From contig CAIYWC010000148.1 of assembly GCA_903929795.1 (NCBI GenBank), positions 1 to 58,700 on the forward strand: 58,700 nt of DNA, read 5' to 3'. The notes beneath the pieces are model-generated. The model searched no databases. It worked only from the letters and a program-made list of their open reading frames with translations, and was not told where the DNA came from. Below, in pieces: positions 17,076 through 26,758 of this stretch; the stretch's first letter is position 1, and each line of letters opens with the position of its first letter. The position numbers and the translations under genes were made by a program. The stretch comes from an uncultured Myxococcales bacterium (GTDB taxonomy: Bacteria > Myxococcota_A > UBA9042).

Positions 17076-18038
17076 TCAGATCGGGTCCACATCCGTGTCG
17101 CGGTCGTACGGCCAGACAGTGAACGTGCCGTCGCCTCCATCGAGCGACCAGCGTTGATACACGCTGTAGTGGGCTGATTGCGCATTTTCAGCGCCGACCA
17201 CTTGGCGTCGAACTTCGACCCAGCCGCGCCGTCGCAGATCGTATTCCGGTCCACCGAGATCGATCGCGTCCTGCATCCTGGACACGTTTGGACCGACGCT
17301 GAGCGCGAACAACCGTTCGCAGGACAGCGTGGAATAGTAGCCGTCTGGGACAGTCGCCCCGTCGAAGCGTGGCCAATACGACGCCAAGACGAGATAGCCC
17401 GCCAGCTTGCCCGAACGGGTTGGCGTTGGCACGATCGCCAAGACCTCCGAGTTGTCAGGGCGCACGTCAAGGTCTTGGTGCCAGGACGACGCAAGGAACT
17501 GGGCTGTTCCCGTGGCGAGGAGTGATTGCTCGTGCATGTACACAACATGGTGGCGGATCTTGAATTGTGGCCGAGGCGTTGGCGGGGCCGCGAGCGTGAC
17601 GACCGCTCGGCCGACGTCCGGTCCGACTCCGGCGATCGCGTTGCGAAGACCATTCAGCACCCCAGATGTTTCGAGCGGCGCTGGGACAACCGATCGAACC
17701 CGCCAGCCATCGAGCAAGCAGCGTCTCAGGCCGGAGCCCTGTGCTCGCGGCTCCGACGCAATCAATTCGTCCGCGGTCCCCACGAGCCGAAACGTAGCCT
17801 CGCCGCGAGCAATCGACCCGCCTCGCGCATCTTCTTCGACCGCCCAGTTGACAAGCCGACGCCGTGTATCAATTTCTGCAAAGCCGTGGCTGGCTGGACT
17901 CATGCCGCCACGTTCGACAATCGACCATGCGCTGACGACGGCCCGGTCAATGAAATCGCGCTGGCCAACTCCAAACTTCTGGCAATGGTCAATCACCATG
18001 GCGCGGTTCAACGTCGAATGGAATTCTTTGTCCGGCAT
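17076..18038 (-). CDS. Hypothetical 320-residue protein
   Basis: ATG 18038 is chosen because GGTGGGAGA precedes it and the longer frame upstream runs into a dispersed repeat. The protein is soluble, with no signal peptide. Features seen are an N-terminal helical part (EFHSTLNRAMVIDHCQKFGV), a basic/aromatic middle with RPQFKIRHHVVYMHEQSLLA, and a Trp/Tyr-rich end with a strand pattern (YSVYQRWSLDGGDGTFTVW). I do not recognise a family or catalytic motif. It is downstream of the 88-residue gene at 18304-18570, separated by repeat DNA. Confidence 0.6.
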   Translation of the reverse strand: MPDKEFHSTLNRAMVIDHCQKFGVGQRDFIDRAVVSAWSIVERGGMSPASHGFAEIDTRRRLVNWAVEEDARGGSIARGEATFRLVGTADELIASEPRAQGSGLRRCLLDGWRVRSVVPAPLETSGVLNGLRNAIAGVGPDVGRAVVTLAAPPTPRPQFKIRHHVVYMHEQSLLATGTAQFLASSWHQDLDVRPDNSEVLAIVPTPTRSGKLAGYLVLASYWPRFDGATVPDGYYSTLSCERLFALSVGPNVSRMQDAIDLGGPEYDLRRRGWVEVRRQVVGAENAQSAHYSVYQRWSLDGGDGTFTVWPYDRDTDVDPI

Positions 18039-18159
18039 CCGTCTCCCACCGCCACGCGCGCTTCTCGTTGGCAACGCCGGCCCGCAGAAGTGTCTCCGAT
18101 CCTTGGTGATGATGGAAGGTCGACCGGCGTTGGCTACGGTCGTTTCGGGATCCGGCCAC

Positions 18160-18290
18160 CTTGAGTGCCAGGTGCCGGCCAGCACAAGCCAGTCCACACG
18201 TTGCGCATCCTGTCGCGCGTCGGCTACGCAGCGTCGTCCCGTGCGTCCAGGTCGGCTATCGGCGTGTCCAGAATGGACCAGCGACCGCAA
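18160..18290. repeat. Degenerate dispersed repeat, copy in 18039-18303 gap
   Basis: It shares CAGTCCACACGTTGCGCATC, GCGTCGGCTACG, GCGTCCAGGTCGGCTATCGG with the copy at 10396-10520. Confidence 0.6.
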
Positions 18291-18303
18291 GCGTATCGGC
18301 ACT

Positions 18304-18570
18304 TCACGCCTGTCGCTCCCTCGGTCGCGCGCAGAGCGCCTCGTACGCCCGCATGATTTCCGCGTCTCCTGGCTGATTCGGGACGATATCAAAGCCATCG
18401 ATTGGAATCTGGTCCGAGCGACTGACTGCGAAACCCTCCGCCCCGTGCAGCAGGAGCAGGACGTCGAACTTGGAGACGTTTACCTTGTAGACCAGCCCAT
18501 CACCCACTTGCGCGTCTCGGCCATGCGGCACCCACTTCAATTTGCGCTTGACACGGTTGCCTTTCTGCAT
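18304..18570 (-). CDS. Hypothetical 88-residue protein
   Basis: ATG 18570 has CAGGAG five bases upstream; a GTG one codon earlier is too close to that site. The protein starts with a strongly basic stretch (MQKGNRVKRKLKWVPHG), continues with a strand-rich core (DGLVYKVNVSKFDVLLLLHG) and ends in an acidic-then-basic helix. No motif identifies it. It lies 97 bases downstream of the large lipoprotein gene on the same strand and may be cotranscribed with it. Confidence 0.55.
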   Translation of the reverse strand: MQKGNRVKRKLKWVPHGRDAQVGDGLVYKVNVSKFDVLLLLHGAEGFAVSRSDQIPIDGFDIVPNQPGDAEIMRAYEALCARPRERQA

Positions 18571-18667
18571 CACGTCTCCTGTTTGCTGGTGGTTTCCTGG
18601 CGGCTTCGGCCTTCGCGCCGGTCAGGAGCGTCAGCACCGCGAGAGCCGCCGGCCAACGGCACATGGC

Positions 18668-20893
18668 TCAGTGTGCGCCACACTCCTGCGCCGCGCGCAT
18701 GCAACGCTCCATGTCGGGCTCGTCCTCGCAACCGCGATAGAACCCCTTGCTCCTCATGCACTGCACCGCTCGCTTGAAAGCCTCGCAGCTCATTCCGGTC
18801 CCGCTCGCTGCCGCTTCATCCGCTGGAGTACAGCGCTCACTGCCACCCGAACTGCCGCGATCGGTTCGTTCTTCGTGCCTTGACGCTCGCCGTTCCTCCG
18901 CCTCCTCCCGTGCCTGTTTCGCCCGTTCAGCCGCAGCCTCCCGCTTCGCCTTGGCGATCGCGTTGCGCACGGTATTGAGCTGGGTCGCGCGAAACTGCGC
19001 CATCTTGGCAGTGAGCGCCGCATCCGGGAACTTGCCGTCCTTGGCTACGGTCCGCGTCGCGCCTGCAAAGCCGGCATTCAAACACCTGCGTTCCAGCTGC
19101 TCATCGGCCTTGTCGTCCTCGTCCAGCGCCAGATCCTTCGGACAGCCGGCGTCGTGGATCGCGCTCTGCACCAGCGTCTCCGCCACGCGTTTGGTCAGCG
19201 TGCGCAGCGCCCCCATCCCGTGATCGGTGGCAGTCTTCCAAGCTGCGCAAGCCGGGCTCGCCGGAGTTCCTTTGCCACACAGCAATGCAGCCGCCTCTGG
19301 CAGTTGCTCGCCGACGAGAGCTTTGTAGGCGGCACTCAGCTCCAAGTCGGTAACAGCTTTGCTGACCGCAGACAGCACCGGCAGTCCCGAAGGCCCTGGC
19401 GAACCGGCTCCTGACGTCAGCGCCACCGTTCGCGCCTCAACGGCGCCGGCGCCCGCGCTGAGCAGCGTCACCAGGAGCGCCGTCCGCTGCGCTGCAACTG
19501 GCCAGGCCGCCGCGCCCAAGCGCTGATCGCGGTGCCGCATCACAGTGGCCTCGTGCAACGTCGCGTCCAGCCAACCCGCCAACGACGCCCCGCCATGCAA
19601 CGGCCAGGACGCGCTGCAGACCATGTTCGGCGCCGTCCCGGCAAGTGCGGTCCCCGTTGGCGGGCCCAGGTGATTCAACACGCTCGGCGCGAAGGCGATC
19701 TGCGTCAGCTTGGCCGGCGCAACCGCCTCGATCGTCGGGCGCCCCTCTGAGCGGATCAGCAGCCCACCGGCGAGTTCCAGCACGTGACCTTGATCCTCCG
19801 GCTTGAGCTCGATGACCGCCCCGCACGGCACCTTCACGGTCAAGCTCTTAAGCGCATCATCCCACGTCAGCGCCAGCCCGCTGTCAGACATCGGCGTCGG
19901 CTGCAGGTTCTTCGAGGCTATCCGCACGAGCGACGCGATCACTGGGTCGCCGCCCGCCATCGCCTGCTTCGCCTCACCGTGCCAGCGCAGCTGCAAGGGA
20001 ATCCGCTGGGCGCCGTCGAAGGCGATCACATCCGCCGTGACCTGAAACGCCAGCTGCCCCGCGCGCTCCTGGTCGAGGAGGTTCTGCGTCCATCGCGAGA
20101 TGTTGCCCTGCTGGCTCGGCGCGCCCAATGGCAGTTCGTCGCTCACCTCAACTGTGCGCTCCCACTGCATGCTGCCCAGGGTCAGCGCCGTCGGCCGGAA
20201 CAGCACGTGCAGATCGCCGGGCGCGCACTGCTCGACAAGCGTCCCGGCAAAGCGCTGGAGTTTCAAGCCCGGCTCCGGCGTGGTCCACCAGTTGCTGGCC
20301 AAAATGAGACCTGCCGCCACAGCCAGCGCGCCCCCGGTCACGCCTGTGCCAATCGCGCGGTTCTGCCAAGCCTCCTTGGTCGTGGCACCCGGATCCGCGT
20401 ACGGCGAGTGCTCCAATGCATACGCCGGCAGTGCATCGCCAGATTTTGCCGCAGCGTAGGCCGAATAGCCGCCGAGCGTCGCCGCCGCGATCCCGGCGAA
20501 CACGGGAACCTGGGTCTTCCAGCCGCCGACGTGGTCATAGTCCTGATAGGTCCGCACCGTTTGCTCGGTGGCGTGCAGGCACAAGCCGGGGCGCGAAGCC
20601 AGCACGGGACCATTGGCGCCCGCCGTCAGCAGCACGACGCCCGCGGGGACACTGACCTCCACCTGCCCAGCGTTGGCCGTGCTGCCGGGATCGCTAAAAT
20701 GCAGCAGCGACGACAATTTTTCTGAAGCAACCGGCCGTTCATCCTCGACCTGCTCGTAGTGATCGCGCATCAGCTGTGGCGTTGTGGCGCACGATGAGGA
20801 CACCACGCCGATGACCGACGCCGCCAGCAGCCGCAGCAGCGCTGACTGAGCGCGACGTGCGGAGTAGATGGGCAGAGGCGCACGGTTCTTCAT
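18668..20893 (-). CDS. Large lipoprotein with two membrane-like segments and Cys-containing C-terminus
   Basis: This 741-residue protein has a signal peptide ending in VSSSC (lipobox Cys35). Two hydrophobic stretches (VPVFAGIAAATLGGYSAYAA and GGALAVAAGLILASNWW) at about 125-185 may insert in a membrane or pack as helices. The rest is a mix of strands and Ala/Leu-rich helices. Near the end, a Lys/Arg/Glu-rich helix (about 640-690) precedes a C-terminal segment with regularly spaced cysteines (SCEAFKRAVQCMRSKGF, then ERCMRAAQEC), probably two disulfide-linked helices. No family is recognised. An envelope role is likely from the lipobox alone. Confidence 0.7.
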   Translation of the reverse strand: MKNRAPLPIYSARRAQSALLRLLAASVIGVVSSSCATTPQLMRDHYEQVEDERPVASEKLSSLLHFSDPGSTANAGQVEVSVPAGVVLLTAGANGPVLASRPGLCLHATEQTVRTYQDYDHVGGWKTQVPVFAGIAAATLGGYSAYAAAKSGDALPAYALEHSPYADPGATTKEAWQNRAIGTGVTGGALAVAAGLILASNWWTTPEPGLKLQRFAGTLVEQCAPGDLHVLFRPTALTLGSMQWERTVEVSDELPLGAPSQQGNISRWTQNLLDQERAGQLAFQVTADVIAFDGAQRIPLQLRWHGEAKQAMAGGDPVIASLVRIASKNLQPTPMSDSGLALTWDDALKSLTVKVPCGAVIELKPEDQGHVLELAGGLLIRSEGRPTIEAVAPAKLTQIAFAPSVLNHLGPPTGTALAGTAPNMVCSASWPLHGGASLAGWLDATLHEATVMRHRDQRLGAAAWPVAAQRTALLVTLLSAGAGAVEARTVALTSGAGSPGPSGLPVLSAVSKAVTDLELSAAYKALVGEQLPEAAALLCGKGTPASPACAAWKTATDHGMGALRTLTKRVAETLVQSAIHDAGCPKDLALDEDDKADEQLERRCLNAGFAGATRTVAKDGKFPDAALTAKMAQFRATQLNTVRNAIAKAKREAAAERAKQAREEAEERRASRHEERTDRGSSGGSERCTPADEAAASGTGMSCEAFKRAVQCMRSKGFYRGCEDEPDMERCMRAAQECGAH

Positions 20894-20963
20894 GGTTTTG
20901 GCCTATTGCAGCGGAGGAGCCGGCGGGGTGCGCGTGAGCAGCATGGTGCGTGAATTTGGCTGG

Positions 20964-23900
20964 TCAATTGCAGTCACCGCAGGTCGAGCCGGTGCAGGCG
21001 TTGCCGGCCTTCTGCGTCCCTGTGGCGTCGCAGCAATCACCGTTACTCTTGCAGATGACGTCGCAGTAACAGCCCTGCCCGACCCCGCCGCAATGTGTGT
21101 CGCAGTAGTTGCTGGCAGGTGGGCAATCCGCGGAACAACTGCTGGGCGTTTCGCCGGAATCGCAGGTGCCGTCGCCGCATACCGGGCCGACGACTTGCGT
21201 GCAGACCGCCGCTTTGCAGGTGTACCCGCTGCCGCAAGTGCCGCCATCGGCGACCGCCTTGTTCTCGCACTTGCCATTGGCGCCACAGCCGTCCGTGGTG
21301 CAGGCGTTCGCATCGTCGCACTTCCCGGGATCGCACGCGTTCGTGTCACGCACGCAGCGGACCAGCGTCGTGCTGCTGCCGGAGCTTGGGAGCGCGTCGA
21401 TCTGGCTGGTCGCGTAGGTGTTCATCAGGTTGTTGCCGAGCACGTCCGGGACGCCCATGTGGCTCAGGACGCGCGCGCCGGTGATGCCGATCGCAAAGCC
21501 GAGGACGCGCTCCAATCCCGTCGGCACCCGCCAGCCGCCGCCGCTGTTGCTGAGGTTGGCGCAGACACTGGCGGCCGTGCTCGACGTCGCGGAGACGGCC
21601 GTTGTCAGCCAGGTCAGGCCGGTGCCGTTCTGGACGTAACTGACGCCGTCGACGGCGAGGACGATCGGCGGGAGGGTGGACTTGGGCGCCAGATCACGGA
21701 CGCAGCGGTAGCGGATGGCTATGGAGCCGGATCCACTCTCGAAGAACTGATTGAACACCACGCCTTGAGAACCGACGCGAAGGGTGGGCCAGTCGGGCAA
21801 CTTGTTCGAAGTCGGCTCAACTCCGGCCGCGTATACGTCGAAATATCCGCTGGACGGCGGGCTCCCAAACTCCGGGTAGAACAGCTCCGGGAACTGGCTG
21901 AAGTCGACAAGCGTCGCGAATTCCGCATTGGTCGGAACGCGCCAGTCGGTCGAACCGCCGAGGCTCAGGTTGTTGCAGTACAGGGCTGAGCTCGCGCCCG
22001 GATCGCTCGAGCTCGCCGCCGTCGACGCCTCCGTTTGCCACATCAGTCCCGTCGCCGTTGACGTCGCTGTCTTGGCCACGGCATCAAACGCCAAGTGCGA
22101 CTTGTCTGCCAGAACCGACGCAGGCCAGCGCGCGAGGTGATTGGACACATCCGTGACCACGCCGAGCTTGCCGAGGGATCCCGCCTGCGGTTTGCCACCG
22201 ATGCACAGTCCGGCCGCGGCGCTCGTGAAGTCGCTGTCCTGCTCGCACACCTCGCCCATCGCCGGCGGGCCGCATTTGCCGACTTGGGACGACACGTATT
22301 TGCTGGAAAAGTCTGGGCCCCACATCCCATCGCCGACACATGGGAAGCCCTTGCAGTCCGCGTCCGCATGGCACGCCGCGCCCGGGGCACCGTCGGAACA
22401 GAGCGCGGACTGGAAGTTGTCGCACGAGAAGTCGCACTTGCCGAAGCTGGAAGTGTCCAGGGACCCATAGCCAGACCAGCAGTTGCTATCCGATGTGAAA
22501 AAGGTTGACGGGCACAGCAACCCGGCGGCGCAGTCGCCGTCGATTTGGCACGGGCTGCCTTTGGCCTTGCTGGTACAGACCCCGGAGACGGGTTGGCTGG
22601 AGGTGTAGCAGTTGGACAGGAACACGCAGGCACCCGACGCACAGTCGCCGTCGAGGAAGCAGCCCTTGCCGTCGGGGACAGCCTTGCAGTAGCCCGCGCT
22701 CTGCGCTTTGACGTAGACGCAGCCCGTCACGCACTGATCGTCCTTCTGGCACGGGCTGCCGAGACCTGTCGCGCATTTGCCGTCCGCGCTACAGAACGTC
22801 GCCGCTTGGCAGTCGGTCTTGCTGGAACAGTTGCTGGCCAATCCGCCGTCGCCGCAGAGGCCGTTGCCACTGACCAGTTCGTGCTGGCAAAAACCCGTGC
22901 CGCAATCGGCGGCAACTTGGCACGAGGCTGCAGCGCCGACCTGACCGCACGTGCCGCCGGAGTTGCAGAAGCCACCTTGGCACTCGGCGCCACCGCTGCA
23001 TGCGAGGCCGTCGCCGCCGTCACCGCAAACGCCTTCGGCCTTGCCGGCGGGGTGTTGGCAAAAGCCGCCGGCGCAGTCCGCGAGTACTTTGCACGTCGCC
23101 CCGACGTCGCCCTTGCCACACTGGTTATAGCTGTTGCAACCCAAACCGCTTTGACAATCGCCCGCCGTGACGCAGGGCTGTTTGGCCGCGCCGCTGCCGC
23201 AAATGCCCGCGACGCTGTTGTCCACGCGGGCGCAGAAGCCGCTGCCGCAGTCGCCTGCGAGCTTGCACGGCGCGCCTGTGTCGCCCTTGCCGCATTGGTT
23301 GTAGCTGTTGCAGCCCAAACCCGTTTGACAATCGCCGGCCGTCGCGCACGGCTGTTTGGCCGCCCCGCTCCCGCACGTCCCGGCGACAGTGGCGCCCGTG
23401 TGCGCGCAAAACCCGCTGCTGCAGTCGCCCGCGCTTTTGCACGCCGCGCCGCTGTCGCCCTTGCCGCACTGGTTGTAGCTGTTGCAGCCAAACGTCGCCT
23501 GGCAGTCCTCGGCGACAACGCAAGGTTCCTTCGCGTCGCCGCTGCCGCAGATGCCGGGAACCGCCGCGACGCTGTGGGCGCAAAACCCGCTGAGGCAGTC
23601 TCCCGCGCCGCCGCATGCCACGCCGATGGCCATCTTGCCGCAGGTCTTTTTGCTGTTGCAGGCCGAGCTCTTGCAGTCGGAGGCGACAACGCAAGGTGAA
23701 CCATCCGCGACGGCGCCGCACACCTGAAACGAGTTGCACGGCCCGGCTTTGCATTCGGCAACGGTGGCGCATGCCTCGCCGTCTGCACCTTGGCCGCAAG
23801 CACCAGCGATCCCGTCGCTCTTGCGCTGGCAAAACCCGGACAGACACTCGGCGGCGCCCATGCAGTCGTCGCCCCCCGCGCCGCTGTTGCACCGCCTGCC

Positions 23901-24317
23901 CACGCCGCAGGTGAGGCCGCTGAGGCAGTCTTCTGTGCTGTCACACGGCGCCCCATGCGGCTGGGAGCCCTTCTTGACGCAGAAGCCGCTCACATCACAG
24001 CGTGCGTCGCTGCCGCAACTGCTGGCGGTGCAGTTTGTGTGTTTGACCTCGGGCGTCAATCCCAGATCGACCAAGTCGGCGACGCCGTTGTTGTTCCCGT
24101 CGGTATCGCAATAGCCGATCGCCGCGTCGCTGGTTTTCCAACACACGCCCGGCGTTGCGCAGTCCGCGTTAGAGGCACAGTCGCTGCGTTTGGCGAAACC
24201 GCGCTTGTCGATGGAGTCCTCGCATGCGGCGGCGACGAGCACGAGCGCGAGTGCGAACGCGAGCGCGAGCCACCAGGAACAGCGAAGACGCCACTGGCCG
24301 CGGAGGAGAAAATTCAT
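20964..24317 (-). CDS. Giant Cys-rich lipoprotein with DUF1566 and somatomedin-B-like domains
   Basis: The start is placed at ATG 24317, directly before a signal peptide with lipobox VAAAC (Cys32), giving 1117 residues. Residues 40-620 are Cys-rich repeats. Three of them are close 58-residue copies with CNSYNQCGKGD. Then come two DUF1566-type units (TGLMWQTEAS, DWRVPTNAEFATLVDF, and TGLTWLTTAV, GGWRVPTGLERVLG), CTDC-like repeats (CDDANACTTDGC), CGDGTCDSGE and a final somatomedin-B-like domain (CYCDVICKSNGDCC). The architecture is that of a secreted adhesive or matrix protein. The function is inferred from domains only. The repeats make it prone to recombination. Confidence 0.85.
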   Translation of the reverse strand: MNFLLRGQWRLRCSWWLALAFALALVLVAAACEDSIDKRGFAKRSDCASNADCATPGVCWKTSDAAIGYCDTDGNNNGVADLVDLGLTPEVKHTNCTASSCGSDARCDVSGFCVKKGSQPHGAPCDSTEDCLSGLTCGVGRRCNSGAGGDDCMGAAECLSGFCQRKSDGIAGACGQGADGEACATVAECKAGPCNSFQVCGAVADGSPCVVASDCKSSACNSKKTCGKMAIGVACGGAGDCLSGFCAHSVAAVPGICGSGDAKEPCVVAEDCQATFGCNSYNQCGKGDSGAACKSAGDCSSGFCAHTGATVAGTCGSGAAKQPCATAGDCQTGLGCNSYNQCGKGDTGAPCKLAGDCGSGFCARVDNSVAGICGSGAAKQPCVTAGDCQSGLGCNSYNQCGKGDVGATCKVLADCAGGFCQHPAGKAEGVCGDGGDGLACSGGAECQGGFCNSGGTCGQVGAAASCQVAADCGTGFCQHELVSGNGLCGDGGLASNCSSKTDCQAATFCSADGKCATGLGSPCQKDDQCVTGCVYVKAQSAGYCKAVPDGKGCFLDGDCASGACVFLSNCYTSSQPVSGVCTSKAKGSPCQIDGDCAAGLLCPSTFFTSDSNCWSGYGSLDTSSFGKCDFSCDNFQSALCSDGAPGAACHADADCKGFPCVGDGMWGPDFSSKYVSSQVGKCGPPAMGEVCEQDSDFTSAAAGLCIGGKPQAGSLGKLGVVTDVSNHLARWPASVLADKSHLAFDAVAKTATSTATGLMWQTEASTAASSSDPGASSALYCNNLSLGGSTDWRVPTNAEFATLVDFSQFPELFYPEFGSPPSSGYFDVYAAGVEPTSNKLPDWPTLRVGSQGVVFNQFFESGSGSIAIRYRCVRDLAPKSTLPPIVLAVDGVSYVQNGTGLTWLTTAVSATSSTAASVCANLSNSGGGWRVPTGLERVLGFAIGITGARVLSHMGVPDVLGNNLMNTYATSQIDALPSSGSSTTLVRCVRDTNACDPGKCDDANACTTDGCGANGKCENKAVADGGTCGSGYTCKAAVCTQVVGPVCGDGTCDSGETPSSCSADCPPASNYCDTHCGGVGQGCYCDVICKSNGDCCDATGTQKAGNACTGSTCGDCN
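23030..23560 (-). repeat. 174-bp tandem coding repeats inside the giant lipoprotein gene
   Basis: Blocks such as GGTTGTAGCTGTTGCAGCC recur at about 23121, 23295 and 23469, spaced 174 bp (58 codons). The nucleotide identity is high enough to suggest recent duplication. Confidence 0.7.
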
Positions 24318-24419
24318 GGTGCGGTCATCCTGCGAGCGTGTGGGCTGCCCCGGCTTCCTGGGGAACATGCTAACAACCGCAGGTTTCGTCAAGCTGGCAG
24401 AGCCGGGACAGGGTCTCGC

Positions 24420-24595
24420 GTCGCCATTCGCCGCCTCCTTCAAAACGCCCGACCGCGCGAGTTCACCGCCAGCATGGCCGGTCCGAAGCGCCCGGGAGGA
24501 CTTCGCGAGGACTTCATGTTGATTATGGACAAGTGGTTGTTGACACCATCGTGTTCGTCTGGTGTCCGCTGTGCGAAGTGCCAGTGACAGCGGCA
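24420..24595. repeat. Degenerate dispersed repeat, copy in 24318-25106 gap
   Basis: Matches to 16725-17010 include TCGCCATTCGCCGCCTCC, CTTCATGTTGATTATGGAC and TTGTTGACACCATCG, then CGCTGTGCGAAGTG. The remainder of 24318-25106 holds one AATATTTYGCGTRATA motif and no supported gene. Confidence 0.6.
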
Positions 24596-24763
24596 AGCGC
24601 GGAGATCGCGGCCTAGGAACCTGTGCCGATTGCGGCGTGAAGAAGACTGCGGAAGGCCGCATTGCGGTCGCAGGCGTGCGATGTCGCGGGCTTTCTTAGC
24701 TCTTTGACGCCGCCCGTCGGGCCACGGCCGGTGAGGACTTGGTTGCCTGGCGTTCCGGCAACG

Positions 24764-24779
24764 ATATTTCGCGTGATAC
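24764..24779 (+). repeat. Intergenic AATATTTYGCGTRATA-family motif, copy 2
   Basis: The sequence is ATATTTCGCGTGATAC, between the divergent lipoprotein and TPR-like genes. Confidence 0.6.
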
Positions 24780-25106
24780 GCCAATCTGTTCGTGCACATG
24801 GCTGCGCCATCGTTGCGGCCGCGTGTCATCCGATCATGGACCAATGGGTCGACCAGGGAACTCTGCGCTCGCACGATGGACGCGTCGCCCGACCTCTCAC
24901 AGGTGCATATTTTTGAACACTTACAGCGCATTCCGACGGGTCGCGGCGCAGCCAAATCGTCGACTGAAGCTTCTGCGGCTCACGCGCGTTGTTCGCACAC
25001 GCCGACCGACCAGTGGCGTGGACTTGGACAGGGAAATTCCCCGCGGACACTGGGGTCACGGCCAGAAGAACTGGTCGCAAACGTGTCTGAATCCACAGGA
25101 GTTTAC

Positions 25107-26612
25107 ATGAAAAAGCAGGAACCTGCCACCGACAACTGGATCAGGATCGGCGTGCTCGTCAAGGCGTTGATGGGTCAGGCCGACGACGCCACCAAGGACA
25201 TCATCTTGCGCCACGCGAAGGAGCGGACGCCAGAGGGCGACAAAGATGGTCCGAACGGGCTCGACTCGATCCCGCCGGAGTACCTAAAGCGCTCAGCGAA
25301 GGACGGTAGGGGGCCGCGCTTCATGTTCTTGAACAGCCCAGAAGCGCGGATTTTCTTCCAGAACCTTCTCGATCTGGAGAGTGGCTTGGGACCCAAGCTG
25401 ACGTCTGACATCCTGCGAGGCAAATATCGCAACAACTCCAGCGAGCTCACGTCGGAGCTGGCCCTCCGCCGCAAGGAGCTGGAACCTCGCGCAGCAGCCT
25501 ACTCGGACTGGCTGAGAAACTGGCCGACGCTGCAAGCGCAGTTGCTGGACCCGAAAGTCGATCTCCGCACGCGACCGCTGCTCCAGGAGGTGGGTACCGT
25601 AGCGTCCGACGCACGCAGTCAGACCGACAAGGTCGCCAAGAGCCTGTCGCTGCACATCGTGCGGCAGCTCGAAGAACTTGACCGCACAAATGGGCGCGGC
25701 CTGAACGGGGTCTCGCTGCTGGCAACCAAGGCGTTGCACGTCTTGCAACTCGGCGAGTTGGCGCTGGCGGAGGAACTGGCGCAGAAAGCGGTGGAGGCTG
25801 ACCCGGATCACGCGTTGGCGAACTACGCGTGGGCGATGGTCCATCTCGCGCACGCGGCACAGGCGAAAAAGGAGGAATCGCAGTTCGCCGCCATGCGGTC
25901 GGAAGTTGACATTCAGCATGAAAGTCATTGGGAAAACATGGGTAATCGCGCTGGCGATGACGCCCGTGGCCGCGAGCGCAAGGCGCTCCACCGCCTCGGA
26001 CACGCGCTCAAGAATTGGCCGATCACCCGGTGGAAGGGCGGCCAAGGGTGGTCCGATCACCAGCGCCGCGACCATCTGCTGGCCGTCATCGTCCCGCTTG
26101 CGTTCCAGTTTGTGCACGACTACGGCAACGTCGACCTCGATATGCTCAACAACCTGCGCGATCGCCGCGCCGGCCAAGCCATCGAAGCGTACTTTGCCGC
26201 CGATTTGGACGCGACGCTGGTTGCCGCTGGACGTGACGTCGAGCGCTACACGCCGACGCGCACGCGCATCGGCCGCTTCCAGCTCAAGACCCTGCTTCTG
26301 CAGCTTTATTTCGCCTTGTCGCCGGACGATTACAAGCGCTTTGTGCCCGAGTGGCTGAAAGAATTCACGCAGAATCCGCCGCGCACGGTTGAGGCCGTGC
26401 TGGAGCCCGGTTGGCACGATAGCGAGATCTGGGCCAACGTGGTCCGCGAGCATCTGGTTCGCGTGCTTCCCATCGGCGACATCGTCACCTTGATGGGGCA
26501 GGTCGAGGCGACCAGCCTCGAAGCGACGCGGAGCTACCACGCGAAAGTCCTCAAGTTCCTGACTCATGTGCCGACGGACAACGACGACGATGGGGTCTTC
26601 GACGGTTTCTGA
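25107..26612 (+). CDS. TPR-like helical protein of unknown function
   Basis: ATG 25107 follows CAGGAG at five bases; a much longer upstream open frame lacks a ribosome site and covers repeat DNA, so it was rejected. The protein has 501 residues and no signal. About 195-265 look like tetratricopeptide helices (LHVLQLGELALAEELAQKAV then DPDHALANYAWAMVHLAHA). The N-terminal part is acidic and helical, with an ILRHAKERTPEGDKDGPNG loop. The C-terminal half is also helical, with Trp-rich segments. TPRs mediate protein-protein contacts. No catalytic motif is seen. It opens a module with the genes at 26759-27390. Confidence 0.6.
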   Translation: MKKQEPATDNWIRIGVLVKALMGQADDATKDIILRHAKERTPEGDKDGPNGLDSIPPEYLKRSAKDGRGPRFMFLNSPEARIFFQNLLDLESGLGPKLTSDILRGKYRNNSSELTSELALRRKELEPRAAAYSDWLRNWPTLQAQLLDPKVDLRTRPLLQEVGTVASDARSQTDKVAKSLSLHIVRQLEELDRTNGRGLNGVSLLATKALHVLQLGELALAEELAQKAVEADPDHALANYAWAMVHLAHAAQAKKEESQFAAMRSEVDIQHESHWENMGNRAGDDARGRERKALHRLGHALKNWPITRWKGGQGWSDHQRRDHLLAVIVPLAFQFVHDYGNVDLDMLNNLRDRRAGQAIEAYFAADLDATLVAAGRDVERYTPTRTRIGRFQLKTLLLQLYFALSPDDYKRFVPEWLKEFTQNPPRTVEAVLEPGWHDSEIWANVVREHLVRVLPIGDIVTLMGQVEATSLEATRSYHAKVLKFLTHVPTDNDDDGVFDGF

Positions 26613-26621
26613 TCTTGGCGC

Positions 26622-26649
26622 TTGACACCGATACGGCCGACAGTACCTT
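26622..26649 (+). promoter_or_regulatory. Predicted promoter of the 26759-27390 operon
   Basis: Consensus TTGACA (26622-26627), a 16-bp spacer and TACCTT (26644-26649) lie ten bases after the stop of the TPR-like gene and about 110 bases before the small upstream ORF. Confidence 0.5.
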
Positions 26650-26758
26650 CAGCGCATGACCAACGGGACCTGCAACATCGCCGACCGGCACATTCACGGG
26701 CACTCCGTGGTCACCAACCCGCGCCCGCACGCAAGCGGCCGCATTTCAAGGAGTTCAC

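Noticed and set aside
18039..18398. N-terminal extension of the 320-residue protein back to 18398
   Set aside because: It would translate a dispersed repeat copy; ATG 18038 has a ribosome site.
23030..23560. Regular repeats that could be mistaken for a CRISPR array
   Set aside because: The 174-bp period is a multiple of three, lies in a coding frame of a Cys-rich protein, and the whole unit is repeated with no unique spacers.
24792..25106. N-terminal extension of the TPR-like gene back to 24792
   Set aside because: It has no ribosome site and compositionally odd translation, whereas ATG 25107 has CAGGAG at five bases.
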